Notes: generated by a model from the sequence alone, not told the origin. Shown: positions 36,666 to 44,954, numbered from the stretch's first letter. The stretch is 45,484 nt of DNA from Candidatus Companilactobacillus pullicola (GCA_019116025.1 DXCM01000085.1:1-45484); one strand, 5' to 3'. A program made the numbers and translations.

Positions 36666-37901
36666 TTAATTTTGTGCCTCTTCTTTAACTACTTGTCCAT
36701 CGTAAACTTTGAAGAATGGGAACCAGATGACCCAAGCCACTACAAAGATAACTGCCATTAAAATAATTGCTCCAACAGAAGGACTAACAATCCATGTTGA
36801 AATTGGGAATGGGATGTACCACATTTGCATAAGAGCCTTTGGAATAGCGGCCAACCCCATCTTTAAACCTAACCATGTAATAATTGGAATTACAATACCG
36901 TTAATCCATAGCGGAATCATCAAATATGGATTCCAAACAACAGTACCAAAAACAAGTGGTTCATTAATATTAAATAATGACGGAACAATACATGCCTTTC
37001 CTAAAGCCTTTAAACGTTGAGACTTTGCCATTAATAACATCATTAGTGCCAATGGCATTGTGCATCCAACACCACCAATCCATGCCCAACCACTATAAAT
37101 AACTTCACTAGTAAAGACATGTGTTGCGGGATTTCCAGCTGCAACTGCAGCAACATTAGCAGCAATACCACCGAGCATTAGCGGTTGTGTTATTGGCGAT
37201 AGAACCCAGCCTGAAATACCCATTGAATAAATAAAACAATCTAGGAAAAGAATAAATGTAAATCCGTAAATCGTATCGGCACCTGTTGCCAATGGAGCAA
37301 ATATTGATTGAATTGCGTTATACATATTGAAATGAGCCACATCAACCAATAGCCAACCAATAATAATGATTATTCCAATTGGCAACATTGAATCAAACCA
37401 GGATGTAACAAAATCAGGAATTACTGTATCTTCACTAAAGAATGAAAATGTTCCAAATCCTTCCATAATCAAACTGACAAAGATAGCGACAATAATGGCA
37501 ACGAACATGCCACCGGCACCAAATTCACTAAAACTAAATGAAGCAGTAGCCCCGGAATTAGTGAATTTAGGATTAATCAGCATTAAGAATAAAGCGACTG
37601 ATGTTAATCCTGCAATAATTCTTTGTTTCTTTAATTTTTTAAACTCCATATAATTAAATGGAACTAAAAATGCTACAAATATAGACAATAATCCAAAAGT
37701 AAAATTACTTACTGGTGAGAAATCGGGCCACCATTTCCAAAAATTACCTGGGATATTTAATAAACTGACTACTGAACCGACTAAAATGAAAGGCAATACT
37801 TCAAGTACGGAATTCTTTAATGTTACGATCCATTGATTATTCCCAACAACTTGAGCTTTTGGTGCAAATTTATTATTGAGAAAATCCATAAATTTATTCA
37901 T
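36666..37901 (-). CDS. PTS lactose/cellobiose-family EIIC permease
   Basis: The 411-residue membrane protein has about ten hydrophobic segments and the EIIC signatures VLPFILVGSVVSLL near the N-terminus and FNINEPLVFGTVVWNP (around residue 310). It is shorter than the other two EIICs in the window and its middle loop is diverged. That suggests a different substrate, perhaps an unusual beta-glycoside. GGGGAG precedes ATG 37901. It is the second gene of operon A, after EIIB. Confidence 0.92.
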   Translation of the reverse strand: MNKFMDFLNNKFAPKAQVVGNNQWIVTLKNSVLEVLPFILVGSVVSLLNIPGNFWKWWPDFSPVSNFTFGLLSIFVAFLVPFNYMEFKKLKKQRIIAGLTSVALFLMLINPKFTNSGATASFSFSEFGAGGMFVAIIVAIFVSLIMEGFGTFSFFSEDTVIPDFVTSWFDSMLPIGIIIIIGWLLVDVAHFNMYNAIQSIFAPLATGADTIYGFTFILFLDCFIYSMGISGWVLSPITQPLMLGGIAANVAAVAAGNPATHVFTSEVIYSGWAWIGGVGCTMPLALMMLLMAKSQRLKALGKACIVPSLFNINEPLVFGTVVWNPYLMIPLWINGIVIPIITWLGLKMGLAAIPKALMQMWYIPFPISTWIVSPSVGAIILMAVIFVVAWVIWFPFFKVYDGQVVKEEAQN

Positions 37902-37934
37902 CTTGGCACACTCCCCAATTTTCTTTTTCCGCTA

Positions 37935-38243
37935 CTAATCTCCTAATTCTTCTTTCAGGTGCGCAATAGCACCTTTACCATCAAGAATTGAATAATAGTC
38001 AGAGTGCATTAAAACCACCGTTACGTTTTCTGGAACACGTGCCTTGATAGCATCAAATTCTGCCTTTAAATGTGGTCCAACCATTAAAGCATCAATATCA
38101 TCCATATAATCGCCTAGTTCTGATTCACTACGAGCCTTAATTTTATAATCAAGTCCCTCCTTTTTAGCAGCTTTTCTCATGTTAGCTGCCATAAAACCTG
38201 ATGATGCTCCTGAACCACAAATCAATAGAATACTTTTACTCAT
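37935..38243 (-). CDS. PTS lactose/cellobiose-family EIIB
   Basis: A 102-residue EIIB with phosphocysteine C9 in the loop LLICGSGASSGFMA and the conserved DALMVGPHLK. It carries phosphate from EIIA to the incoming sugar at EIIC. GGAGGT lies before ATG 38243. It is the first gene of operon A, downstream of a palindrome and a cre-like site. Confidence 0.94.
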   Translation of the reverse strand: MSKSILLICGSGASSGFMAANMRKAAKKEGLDYKIKARSESELGDYMDDIDALMVGPHLKAEFDAIKARVPENVTVVLMHSDYYSILDGKGAIAHLKEELGD

Positions 38244-38322
38244 AATACTTACCTCCGTAATATTTTTTAATTTATATGCTTTGTTATTCGTTTCTCTTTA
38301 CGGTTATATAGTAAGTTATTCT

Positions 38323-38367
38323 TGAATACGGTTACATTTAGTTTTGTCACCTCCCCAGTGACAAAAC
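38323..38367 (-). promoter_or_regulatory. cre-like site and 10-bp palindrome upstream of PTS operon A
   Basis: TGAATACGGTTACA (38323-38336) matches the cre consensus with one mismatch. GTTTTGTCAC-N7-GTGACAAAAC (38341-38367) is a perfect 10-bp inverted repeat with no T-tail, so it reads as an operator rather than a terminator. A weak promoter TTGTCA/CTAAAT with 17-base spacing overlaps it on the minus strand. The palindrome could bind the PRD regulator of this operon or the MurR/RpiR protein of the next. Confidence 0.55.
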
Positions 38368-38379
38368 ATTTTAGACGCA

Positions 38380-38415
38380 AAAAAACAGTTAGACTCTATT
38401 ATCTAACTGTTTTTT
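38380..38415 (-). terminator. Terminator of PTS operon B
   Basis: A 14-bp stem AAAAAACAGTTAGA/TCTAACTGTTTTTT with an 8-base loop, about ten bases past the stop of the MupG-like gene. Confidence 0.87.
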
Positions 38416-38425
38416 AATAATATTA

Positions 38426-39511
38426 TTAATCAGATTGTTCGAAATTAAAATGACTCCACGGTTTCAGATAATCCAACAAATAAACTTCTTCTGGAACAAT
38501 ATGTCCTACAACATTAATGAATCCATTATTTGGCATATCTGTTAGTGCTATCTGTGTCTCTCCTTTGTATTGTCCGTACTTATTATTATCAATAAGTATA
38601 TCTCCCTTATGGATATCAACAGTATCATGCTCTTCAAACGACTGTTCACGATACTTCACACGTGTCATAGTTGATCTAATCAGATAATCTGAAACATCAC
38701 CACGATAATAGTGCAAATTATTGAATAATACTTCTTTTTCCAATTCAGTCGTTGAATTTGATAATTGAACGTTAAAGACTGGATACAGTGAGGAGAATAA
38801 AGCACCAATTTTTTTCAGTTCATTTTCTGATGCAAATGCATTTCCAATCAAAACATCGTCTACTTGATTAGTTAATAAATAATATTTGAATTGGTCTTCT
38901 AACGGAATATCACGATGAATTTCAAGTGTTGGTAACCCTTCATTCATCAGTGAGGCACCTTGGTGTCCACTTTGAGAAGTAATAAAAGCTGCTGTATTGA
39001 CGCCCTTTGCTCTATAAATCTCATTACATTTTTCAAAATGTGATAATTTCAAACCAGTGAAACGATGTGGATAAAAATTATGTGAGCCCATTAAGTTTTC
39101 CACTTTTGGGTTGTACTGTAAAATTTGGTTGATTCTTCCCGGTGTAGAACTCATACCTATTTCAATTTTTAGATTGTAAGGATTATAAGTCATTTGAGCT
39201 TCTTCTTTACCTGTAAATCCTTGATCTAATCGTAGTCCCCATGCACCTAAATCTTTAAAGAAAGATAGATCATCATAGGAAACATTCAATTGTTTAAAAA
39301 GCCTTGGATTTATATCTACTTCTACTTCCATTCCAAGTTTTTTAGCAAATAGATTTATTTCCTTAAAATCATTAATCGTACTATTATCTTTTAGCTCTAA
39401 TAATGAAGTAAAAACTCGTTTGAATCCATATTTATGAGCCATACTTAAATATTTCTCATTTTCATCTAAAGTGGCTCTATTGGGATAAATGGAAATACCA
39501 ATTTTTTTCAA
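38426..39511 (-). CDS. mupG: MupG/DUF871 family TIM-barrel protein, 6-phospho-N-acetylmuramidase-like
   Basis: The 361-residue protein matches the DUF871/MupG family in length and landmarks: GISIYPN at the start, VFTSLLE, VDINPRLF, GLRLDQGF, GSHNFYPHRFTGL, FITSQSGHQGA, GLPTLEIHRD and a C-terminal beta domain (GDILIDNNKYGQYKGE). Staphylococcal MupG splits MurNAc-6-phosphate-GlcNAc into MurNAc-6P and GlcNAc in the cytoplasm. Linkage to a MurR-type regulator and a PTS supports a related role here, though the Lac/Cel-type PTS differs from MurP and the exact disaccharide is unknown. The start is TTG 39511, three bases after the regulator stop, with GGGGGA inside the end of that gene. It is the last gene of operon B. 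Confidence 0.85.
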   Translation of the reverse strand: MKKIGISIYPNRATLDENEKYLSMAHKYGFKRVFTSLLELKDNSTINDFKEINLFAKKLGMEVEVDINPRLFKQLNVSYDDLSFFKDLGAWGLRLDQGFTGKEEAQMTYNPYNLKIEIGMSSTPGRINQILQYNPKVENLMGSHNFYPHRFTGLKLSHFEKCNEIYRAKGVNTAAFITSQSGHQGASLMNEGLPTLEIHRDIPLEDQFKYYLLTNQVDDVLIGNAFASENELKKIGALFSSLYPVFNVQLSNSTTELEKEVLFNNLHYYRGDVSDYLIRSTMTRVKYREQSFEEHDTVDIHKGDILIDNNKYGQYKGETQIALTDMPNNGFINVVGHIVPEEVYLLDYLKPWSHFNFEQSD

Positions 39512-39514
39512 TCC

Positions 39515-40402
39515 CTATTTTCCCCCTTTGATATTAATTCCCTTCTTATAATCCGATAATGACCCATGGATATTTTTAAGAAACTCTGTATAGTCATCCT
39601 CAAATTTATTCACATAACGATAGAAAAGAACATTTATTATTAATGTTTGTGCCGACAATGCTGTGCTTTCCGCAATTCTGTACTCACTTTCAAAAGAAAG
39701 CGCCGTTTGTAACTGATAATCACTCATCTTGCAAAGAGTATTATTGGAAGGTTCCGTTAATGAAATCAAAGTTAGTCCACGTTCTTTAGCAAATTTAGCC
39801 ACATAGAGTAGTTCTGATGATTCACCAGAATTAGATATCAAAAATAAAACTGTATTTTTTTTTGCCGTAGATAAGGTCGTCAATAATGTATTTATATCAG
39901 CCGTATAGTTTATTCTTACACCTATACTGTTCCATTTTTGCATCATATTCATACAGGCAATAGATGAGAGTCCTACGCCGTATGCAAAAATCTCATTTGC
40001 TTTATGAAGTACTTTACAAACATCATCTACTAACACACTAGAAAGTCGATCAATTGTTTCTTGATAAGCTGCTACCGTATTGTCTACCAATTTTTTAGCA
40101 ATACCTTTTACTCCATCATCTTTTTCAAGGTCTTTGAATTTAACATCATCGATTTTCTTTTTACTGATTTTGCTATCAGCTATTACCATTGCCAGTTGTA
40201 CTCTAAATTCAGAAAAACTAGATTGATTCAAAGTCTTATAAAATCTGATTACTGTAGTTGTGCTGACATTTGCCCTTTGAGCCAGATTTTCTATTGTCAT
40301 TCTTTGAACCTCTTCTGGAGAATCCAGTACTATTTGTGCCACCCTCCATTCAGAAGCAGAAAATAATGATTTTGATTGTGCAATCAATCGTAGAATATTC
40401 AT
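39515..40402 (-). CDS. MurR/RpiR family transcriptional regulator
   Basis: A 295-residue protein with an N-terminal RpiR helix-turn-helix (RMTIENLAQRANVSTTTVIRFYK, about 34-56) and a C-terminal SIS sugar-phosphate domain (IFAYGVGLSSIA; LFLISNSGESSELL around 190-205). SIS-type regulators sense amino-sugar phosphates such as MurNAc-6P or GlcNAc-6P. It lies directly ahead of the MupG-like gene, three bases apart, in the same operon, so MurNAc-6P or a related sugar phosphate is the natural guess for its ligand. GAAGG precedes ATG 40402. Alternative: a general beta-glucoside RpiR regulator. Confidence 0.92.
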   Translation of the reverse strand: MNILRLIAQSKSLFSASEWRVAQIVLDSPEEVQRMTIENLAQRANVSTTTVIRFYKTLNQSSFSEFRVQLAMVIADSKISKKKIDDVKFKDLEKDDGVKGIAKKLVDNTVAAYQETIDRLSSVLVDDVCKVLHKANEIFAYGVGLSSIACMNMMQKWNSIGVRINYTADINTLLTTLSTAKKNTVLFLISNSGESSELLYVAKFAKERGLTLISLTEPSNNTLCKMSDYQLQTALSFESEYRIAESTALSAQTLIINVLFYRYVNKFEDDYTEFLKNIHGSLSDYKKGINIKGGK

Positions 40403-40417
40403 ACAACCTTCACGTCC

Positions 40418-40708
40418 TTATCGTTTTACATTTCCATGTTGTTCCATTATTTCTAACTTATGCTTAAATACACGATTAAGACGTAAGTAAAGGATTAATA
40501 ATGATATTGCCAACAAGAATGTCATTATATATTTTAGCAAAACTTGTTGAACTAATATTATTCCAAAACCATTTACTAGTACAGCCAAGGCAAATATTAG
40601 ATAAAATAACCAGTCATTTTTAATATTCTTCGTAATTAAACGATCTGCTTGTAAACCTACTACAAATATGGCACCAAAGAAGATTATCATTATCCAGAAT
40701 CTTAACAT
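40418..40708 (-). CDS. Small three-helix membrane protein of unknown function
   Basis: The 96-residue protein has three or four hydrophobic segments (about 2-20, 33-51, 55-77) and a basic C-terminal tail (RVFKHKLEIMEQHGNVKR) that should face the cytoplasm. I do not recognise the family. It is embedded in operon B between the acylphosphatase-like gene and the regulator, with spacings of 15 bases on each side, so it is co-transcribed with the PTS. It could assist the permease or act in the envelope. AGGA lies nine bases before the ATG. Confidence 0.75.
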   Translation of the reverse strand: MLRFWIMIIFFGAIFVVGLQADRLITKNIKNDWLFYLIFALAVLVNGFGIILVQQVLLKYIMTFLLAISLLILYLRLNRVFKHKLEIMEQHGNVKR

Positions 40709-40723
40709 TGTTCTCAGTCCTAA

Positions 40724-40987
40724 CTATTTAATTGCAAATGTTTTTTCTTTAGATACTTCATCAATATCTTTACTTTCTACCTTCGTTACTTTGAAAAATG
40801 GACTTCCTTTTGATACTTTCTTCAAGTATTTATCCAAAGTACTCTCTGGTCCTTGTACTTCGATTATAATTTTTTCCTTATCTTTCTTAGATAATCCTGT
40901 CAAATTAAGTGTCATTGCATTCTGTTGAGCAAAATATTTTGCACCACCAAATGAAGTATCTCCATATAAGTAAATTTCTTTTCTCAT
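40724..40987 (-). CDS. Acylphosphatase-like small protein lacking the catalytic residues
   Basis: From ATG 40987 (AGGTG six bases upstream; the longer frame begins at a GTG three codons earlier) 87 residues are encoded. The pattern follows acylphosphatase: strand EIYLYG, helix YFAQQNAMTLNLTG, strand KIIIEVQGP, helix STLDKYLKKVSKG, strand FFKVTKVE. The family loop G-R-V-Q-G-V-G-F-R reads G9-D-T-S-F-G-G-A-K17, so the essential Arg is Lys. The catalytic Asn after the first crossover is also absent (K34-K35). It is probably not an active acylphosphatase; a phosphate-binding or structural accessory role in the PTS operon is inference. I judge the fold likely but not certain. Confidence 0.7.
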   Translation of the reverse strand: MRKEIYLYGDTSFGGAKYFAQQNAMTLNLTGLSKKDKEKIIIEVQGPESTLDKYLKKVSKGSPFFKVTKVESKDIDEVSKEKTFAIK

Positions 40988-41000
40988 TATATTCACCTGA

Positions 41001-41312
41001 TTATTTCAGTGCGTCATGCACTTCCTTTAATAATTTCTTGCCACCCAATGGTGAATAAGCCATTGGTTCAATTTGAACTGCTGGAATATTATGTGCATCT
41101 GCATATTGTTTCATAATTGGATATCTATGCTTGATTTGCGGAGCTACTAATAATACTTGATATTGATTTGTATCTAGTGCTTTTTCTACAAGCTGTGTGC
41201 TAACCGCATTAGCATCCAATTCCACACTTTCTTTTTTAGCCTCATCAACTAAAGCTTTTTCGGCTATCGCACTGGACATTCCTTGTGAACAAACGAATAG
41301 TACTTTGATCAT
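41001..41312 (-). CDS. PTS lactose/cellobiose-family EIIB
   Basis: A 103-residue EIIB with phosphocysteine C8 in VLFVCSQGMSS and the conserved VLLVAPQIKHRYP. It is the third gene of operon B. GAGAGGAAG precedes ATG 41312, 21 bases after EIIC. It differs clearly from the operon A EIIB (CGSGASS), so the two systems should have separate partners. Confidence 0.93.
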   Translation of the reverse strand: MIKVLFVCSQGMSSAIAEKALVDEAKKESVELDANAVSTQLVEKALDTNQYQVLLVAPQIKHRYPIMKQYADAHNIPAVQIEPMAYSPLGGKKLLKEVHDALK

Positions 41313-41333
41313 CTTAAAAACTTCCTCTCCAAA

Positions 41334-42650
41334 CTAAATTTCTGCAGTTACTCCTTCAGCTTCTTCTTGTTCTTCTTTTTCATCTTGCTTTTCTTGAGCA
41401 ACCATTTGCTTGTCGTAAACCTTAACAAATGGGTAATAAAGACCCATATAAATGGCAAAGTTAATAATTACGATAATAATTGCACGCCAGTCACCATTTG
41501 TCATTAAGTAAACTTTGAACGGTGATGGAATGGTAAACGGAACTATTACTGAGGCATTATTTACTAAGTGCAAACTACATGCAATGTATGCCAATGTACC
41601 TGTAATAAATGGTCCAACAATAAATGGAATAGCTAAGATTGGATTTAGAACTGTAGGTGCACCAAACATAATAGGTTCATTAATATTGAATAATCCAGGT
41701 ACTAAAGATAAACGACCAATTTGTTTTAAATAACTGGATTTTGCACACATCATAAACAAAAGACAAAGTGCTAAGGTACCGCCGGCACCACCAATCCAGA
41801 TAAATGAATAGAATCCTTCAACACCAATATTAGGTGCCACTTTACCTGCAGCAACAGCATCCATGTTTTGTTGCAATAGTACAAGCCAAAACGGACGTAA
41901 AATAGACCCAATAACTGAAACTCCGTGAACACCAGCTGACCAAAGTAAAGCAATCAATAATGTTGGAATGATAACACCTAAGTAAGAATTCATACCTAAG
42001 TTCAAGATAGGCTTAAAGAAGTCCATAATAAGCTTATTCATATCAATACCTAGTAGAGCTACAATAACCCACATGATTGTTATTGAAATTGCTGCTGGAA
42101 TAATTGCAGCAAATGAACGAGAAACGGATTCTGGCACTTGTTCTGGCATCTTAATAGTAATGTTCTTAATCTTACAAAACCGCATTATTTCGACACCCAT
42201 AATTGCTGATAAAATAGCGATAAACATACCTGATCCACCAGTATATGTCATAGGTAATACAAATCCTAAAACTGTTTTAGGTGCTTCTGTTAATGAAGCT
42301 TGTACTGGTAAGTTAGACATTAAAAATGTTCCTAATGCTACAAAACCACCGGATAGTGCATCTAACTTGTAGGATTCGGCTAGATAATAACCAACACCAA
42401 ATGCAACAAAGACCGCCATAAGACCAACACTGATACGGTATGGCAACATTACCATTTGAACATGTGGAGCGATGAATTTTGTCCATGCTGCAATAGGAAA
42501 CTGAGCAATCATACAGAATAAACTTCCCAACATGATTAAAGGCATTGTAGAAACAATACCATCACGTATTGCTCTTAAATAACGTACTTCAGACAACTTA
42601 GCCATAGGCGGCATTAATTTATCTTCTACCCAACTCAATATATTATTCAT
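41334..42650 (-). CDS. PTS lactose/cellobiose-family EIIC permease
   Basis: From ATG 42650 (AAGGAGTGAG upstream, within the end of the EIIA gene) 438 residues are encoded; the alternative start four codons earlier is not supported. About ten membrane segments, SAGVHGVSVIGS (around residue 240) and FNINEPIMFGAP (around 329) identify the CelB-type EIIC. The C-terminus is a charged tail rich in Glu and Lys. With EIIA and EIIB it should import the disaccharide cleaved by the MupG-like enzyme. The gene overlaps the EIIA gene by eight bases. Confidence 0.93.
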   Translation of the reverse strand: MNNILSWVEDKLMPPMAKLSEVRYLRAIRDGIVSTMPLIMLGSLFCMIAQFPIAAWTKFIAPHVQMVMLPYRISVGLMAVFVAFGVGYYLAESYKLDALSGGFVALGTFLMSNLPVQASLTEAPKTVLGFVLPMTYTGGSGMFIAILSAIMGVEIMRFCKIKNITIKMPEQVPESVSRSFAAIIPAAISITIMWVIVALLGIDMNKLIMDFFKPILNLGMNSYLGVIIPTLLIALLWSAGVHGVSVIGSILRPFWLVLLQQNMDAVAAGKVAPNIGVEGFYSFIWIGGAGGTLALCLLFMMCAKSSYLKQIGRLSLVPGLFNINEPIMFGAPTVLNPILAIPFIVGPFITGTLAYIACSLHLVNNASVIVPFTIPSPFKVYLMTNGDWRAIIIVIINFAIYMGLYYPFVKVYDKQMVAQEKQDEKEEQEEAEGVTAEI

Positions 42651-42975
42651 GCTTATTCTCACTCCTTAGTTTTTGATACATATTGATAATAATTTCTGAT
42701 AAATTACGTACTTCTATTGCTGACATCAAATGATCCTGTGCATGAACATCAATTAAATTTATTTTTTTACTATCATCTCCGTTTACTAAATCTTGAATAT
42801 CGCCAACTTGAATATCATGAGTTTTACCAAGTATTTCATCAGATTGTTTTAAATCTTCTTTGGCACCATCATAATCCCCGTCGGCTGCTTTATTGATTGC
42901 ATCGTAGGCAAGAGATTTTGCTGTCCCCGCTAAAGAAATCAAATTAAATTGCTTCTCTAAATCAGCATTATCCAT
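42643..42975 (-). CDS. PTS lactose/cellobiose-family EIIA
   Basis: From ATG 42975, with GGAGGAG just upstream, 110 residues are encoded; the longer frame to 42987 begins with a weaker codon inside the ribosome binding site. The active motif H78-A-Q-D81 (VHAQDHLMS) falls at exactly the residue numbers of lactococcal EIIA-Lac. It is the first gene of operon B and lies 25 bases downstream of a cre-like site. Confidence 0.93.
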   Translation of the reverse strand: MDNADLEKQFNLISLAGTAKSLAYDAINKAADGDYDGAKEDLKQSDEILGKTHDIQVGDIQDLVNGDDSKKINLIDVHAQDHLMSAIEVRNLSEIIINMYQKLRSENKHE

Positions 42976-42999
42976 AAACTCCTCCACAAAAACTTTTTA

Positions 43000-43013
43000 T
43001 AAAAGCGCTTTCA
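43000..43013 (-). promoter_or_regulatory. cre-like site at the start of PTS operon B
   Basis: TGAAAGCGCTTTTA on the minus strand is a near-perfect palindrome and matches the cre consensus at all but one position. A weak promoter TTGTAT/TATTGT (16-base spacing) lies just upstream, which would place the cre around the transcription start, a repressing position for CcpA. Confidence 0.7.
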
Positions 43014-43161
43014 CTAATTAACAATATCACGAAGTAAAAAAAATACAAGTATCATTTAAAATTTATGTATAAAAAGTACAAAAATGGTTGTACTAGTCCT
43101 TTTTTGAGATTACTATGATAAATGTAAAAGCGTTTATCTTTATCCAATGGAGTTACTTTCA

Positions 43162-43863
43162 ATGACAACACTTAATACAGCCGAAATAGTATTGCGGCTT
43201 GTTTCAGCAACCTTTTTTGCTGGATTGATTGGATATGACAGAGAGCAAAAAAATCATCCTGCTGGCATAAGAACTCACATTCTAGTGTGTGTAGGAGCGT
43301 GTTTAATCGCATTAATCCAACAAGAAATTAGTTTACAAGTTATTAATACAGCACAAGTTTTACCAAAAATTAATGGAGTTATCAGAGCCGATCCAGCTAG
43401 ACTAATTGCACAAGTTGTTAGTGGAATTGGATTTTTAGGTGCAGGAACAATTGTTATTACTAGGCACTCTGTTACTGGTCTTACCACTGCTGCTTCCTTA
43501 TGGGCTACAGCAGGTATTGGATTAGCCATTGGTATGGGCTATTATCAGATTGCTCTTATTTCTGTGGTCATCGTATTACTTGTTCTTGTTATCTTAAAAC
43601 GTGTACTAAAAGTACATACTTACAAAAAAATAGAAATAAAGTATAAACAAAGAAATGAAACCAATTCTATGCTACAAAGTTACTTTGACACAAATCATAT
43701 AAGAATCGCCAACTGCAGTTTACGTACGGATACTCTAGAAACCAATCCAATTTATACCAACATATATACCGTAGATTTACCGAGAAGTTTAACTTATCCC
43801 AAGGTTATGTATCAATTGTCTAAGAATGACAATATCTTACAAATTCGGCTTATAACTGTTTAA
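43162..43863 (+). CDS. MgtC/SapB family membrane protein
   Basis: From ATG 43162 (GGAG nine bases upstream; the in-frame ATG at 43147 contains that site) 233 residues are encoded. The N-terminal half has four or five membrane segments with the MgtC signatures FAGLIGYDREQKNHPAGIRTHILV and GFLGAGTIV, TTAASLWATAGIG (given as blocks). A cytoplasmic C-terminal domain of about 85 residues follows, with an ACT-like strand pattern. MgtC proteins modulate membrane ATPase or ion balance at low Mg2+ rather than transport Mg2+ themselves. A possible promoter TTGTAC (43088-43093)/TACTAT (43111-43116) precedes it. It is a monocistron divergent from operon B. Confidence 0.9.
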   Translation: MTTLNTAEIVLRLVSATFFAGLIGYDREQKNHPAGIRTHILVCVGACLIALIQQEISLQVINTAQVLPKINGVIRADPARLIAQVVSGIGFLGAGTIVITRHSVTGLTTAASLWATAGIGLAIGMGYYQIALISVVIVLLVLVILKRVLKVHTYKKIEIKYKQRNETNSMLQSYFDTNHIRIANCSLRTDTLETNPIYTNIYTVDLPRSLTYPKVMYQLSKNDNILQIRLITV

Positions 43864-43878
43864 TAAAAATTCCATAAT

Positions 43879-43908
43879 AAAAAAGCCGAGAAGATTCTCG
43901 GCTTTTTT
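43879..43908. terminator. Bidirectional terminator between mgtC-like and serine hydrolase genes
   Basis: A perfect 14-bp stem AAAAAAGCCGAGAA/TTCTCGGCTTTTTT with a 2-base loop, just after the mgtC-like stop and touching the stop of the convergent gene. Confidence 0.88.
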
Positions 43909-44815
43909 AAGAATAATTTTCAATTTTAGTTCCTGCATCAGATCCATAAACAATCTTCTGCACATTCTTGGTGATTTCAGCAATTCTTGAGAATCCACTC
44001 AAACCACTTTGATTATGACCATTAGTCATGACAACTAGGATATATCTTTGACCATTTGGCAAAGTCACGATACCCGCATCGTTGTTAGTGTCATTCAAAA
44101 AACCAACCTTATCCTGTACGGTGGTTCCAGCATTGGCGGCGTTGGCACCAGTCGGAATTCCGGTTCGATAAATTTGTTGACCCATCAAATCCAAAATCTT
44201 AGTCTGATCGGATTTATTTTCAAACACACCGTTTCCCGTAGCTAAATCTTTCAATAACAGTTGCAAACTATAACTGGTTGTTTTAGCAGCTTGTCCCTCT
44301 TGGAAAACTGATGGATACCAACCTTGTTTCTTGATAAAGGAGCTGATCGTACTAGCACCATACTTTTCAAGTTGGGCCTCCGCAAAATCATTTTCACTGT
44401 TGACGATCATCTTACTAAAGGCATCTGTATTTTCAGCTGTCCAACTAAAATCACCATTTTGCTTCTGGTTCATAAGATAAGCTGTTAAATACAGTTTATA
44501 AGTACTAGCCGCTGTTTTAACTGCATGAGCGTTTGATTCAGTTTCCAAACTACCAGCTTGATAAAGTTTGGCATACTTGCTACTTGCAGCGGAACTGCCA
44601 CTTTCTGCGCCTAAATTGTAAAAACTGACACTCACAGTCCCATCTTTGGTAACGGTATTCAGATAGTTGGTCAGATTAGTTTTAATGATTTTTTGCTTCT
44701 TTTTGATTGCCTGTGTAGTTCTAAAATTCTCAATAATCGTTGATGCACTTGAATTGTTAAAGAGATAACTCAAACCACCAATGATCACTATCGTCGCAAT
44801 CAAAAGAATCCTCAA
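43907..44815 (-). CDS. Membrane-anchored serine hydrolase, class A beta-lactamase fold
   Basis: The protein has one N-terminal membrane segment (about residues 2-19) and an extracellular domain with the beta-lactamase/PBP motifs S104-T-Y-K107, S140-E-N142 and K236-V-G238. The lactam-hydrolysing Glu of true class A enzymes is not evident, so a peptidoglycan- or peptide-directed role is more likely. The start shown is TTG 44815, but the frame stays open upstream and encodes RVKRRKFKKYL, an ideal basic anchor. An ATA codon at 44848-44846 lies seven bases after GAGG and may be the true (mutated or non-standard) start, adding 11 residues. Confidence 0.87.
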   Translation of the reverse strand: MRILLIATIVIIGGLSYLFNNSSASTIIENFRTTQAIKKKQKIIKTNLTNYLNTVTKDGTVSVSFYNLGAESGSSAASSKYAKLYQAGSLETESNAHAVKTAASTYKLYLTAYLMNQKQNGDFSWTAENTDAFSKMIVNSENDFAEAQLEKYGASTISSFIKKQGWYPSVFQEGQAAKTTSYSLQLLLKDLATGNGVFENKSDQTKILDLMGQQIYRTGIPTGANAANAGTTVQDKVGFLNDTNNDAGIVTLPNGQRYILVVMTNGHNQSGLSGFSRIAEITKNVQKIVYGSDAGTKIENYS

Positions 44816-44954
44816 ATATTTTTTAAACTTCCTTCTTTTGACTCGTATAAGATTACCTCATCTCATTAATTGTAAAAATTTAATAACATCCATTATAAAA
44901 GGTAATTGTGAATTTTCTTTATACGTTTTCATTACATCTGTTTTAATATTTGGT

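Noticed and set aside
40061-40467. Plus-strand frames opposite the MurR/RpiR gene
   Set aside because: The minus-strand gene is clearly real with HTH and SIS domains. The plus frames have no ribosome binding site and unusual composition.
43123-43138. cre-like stretch TGTAAAAGCGTTTATC before the mgtC-like gene
   Set aside because: It differs from the consensus in at least three positions when the central CG is aligned; too weak to call.
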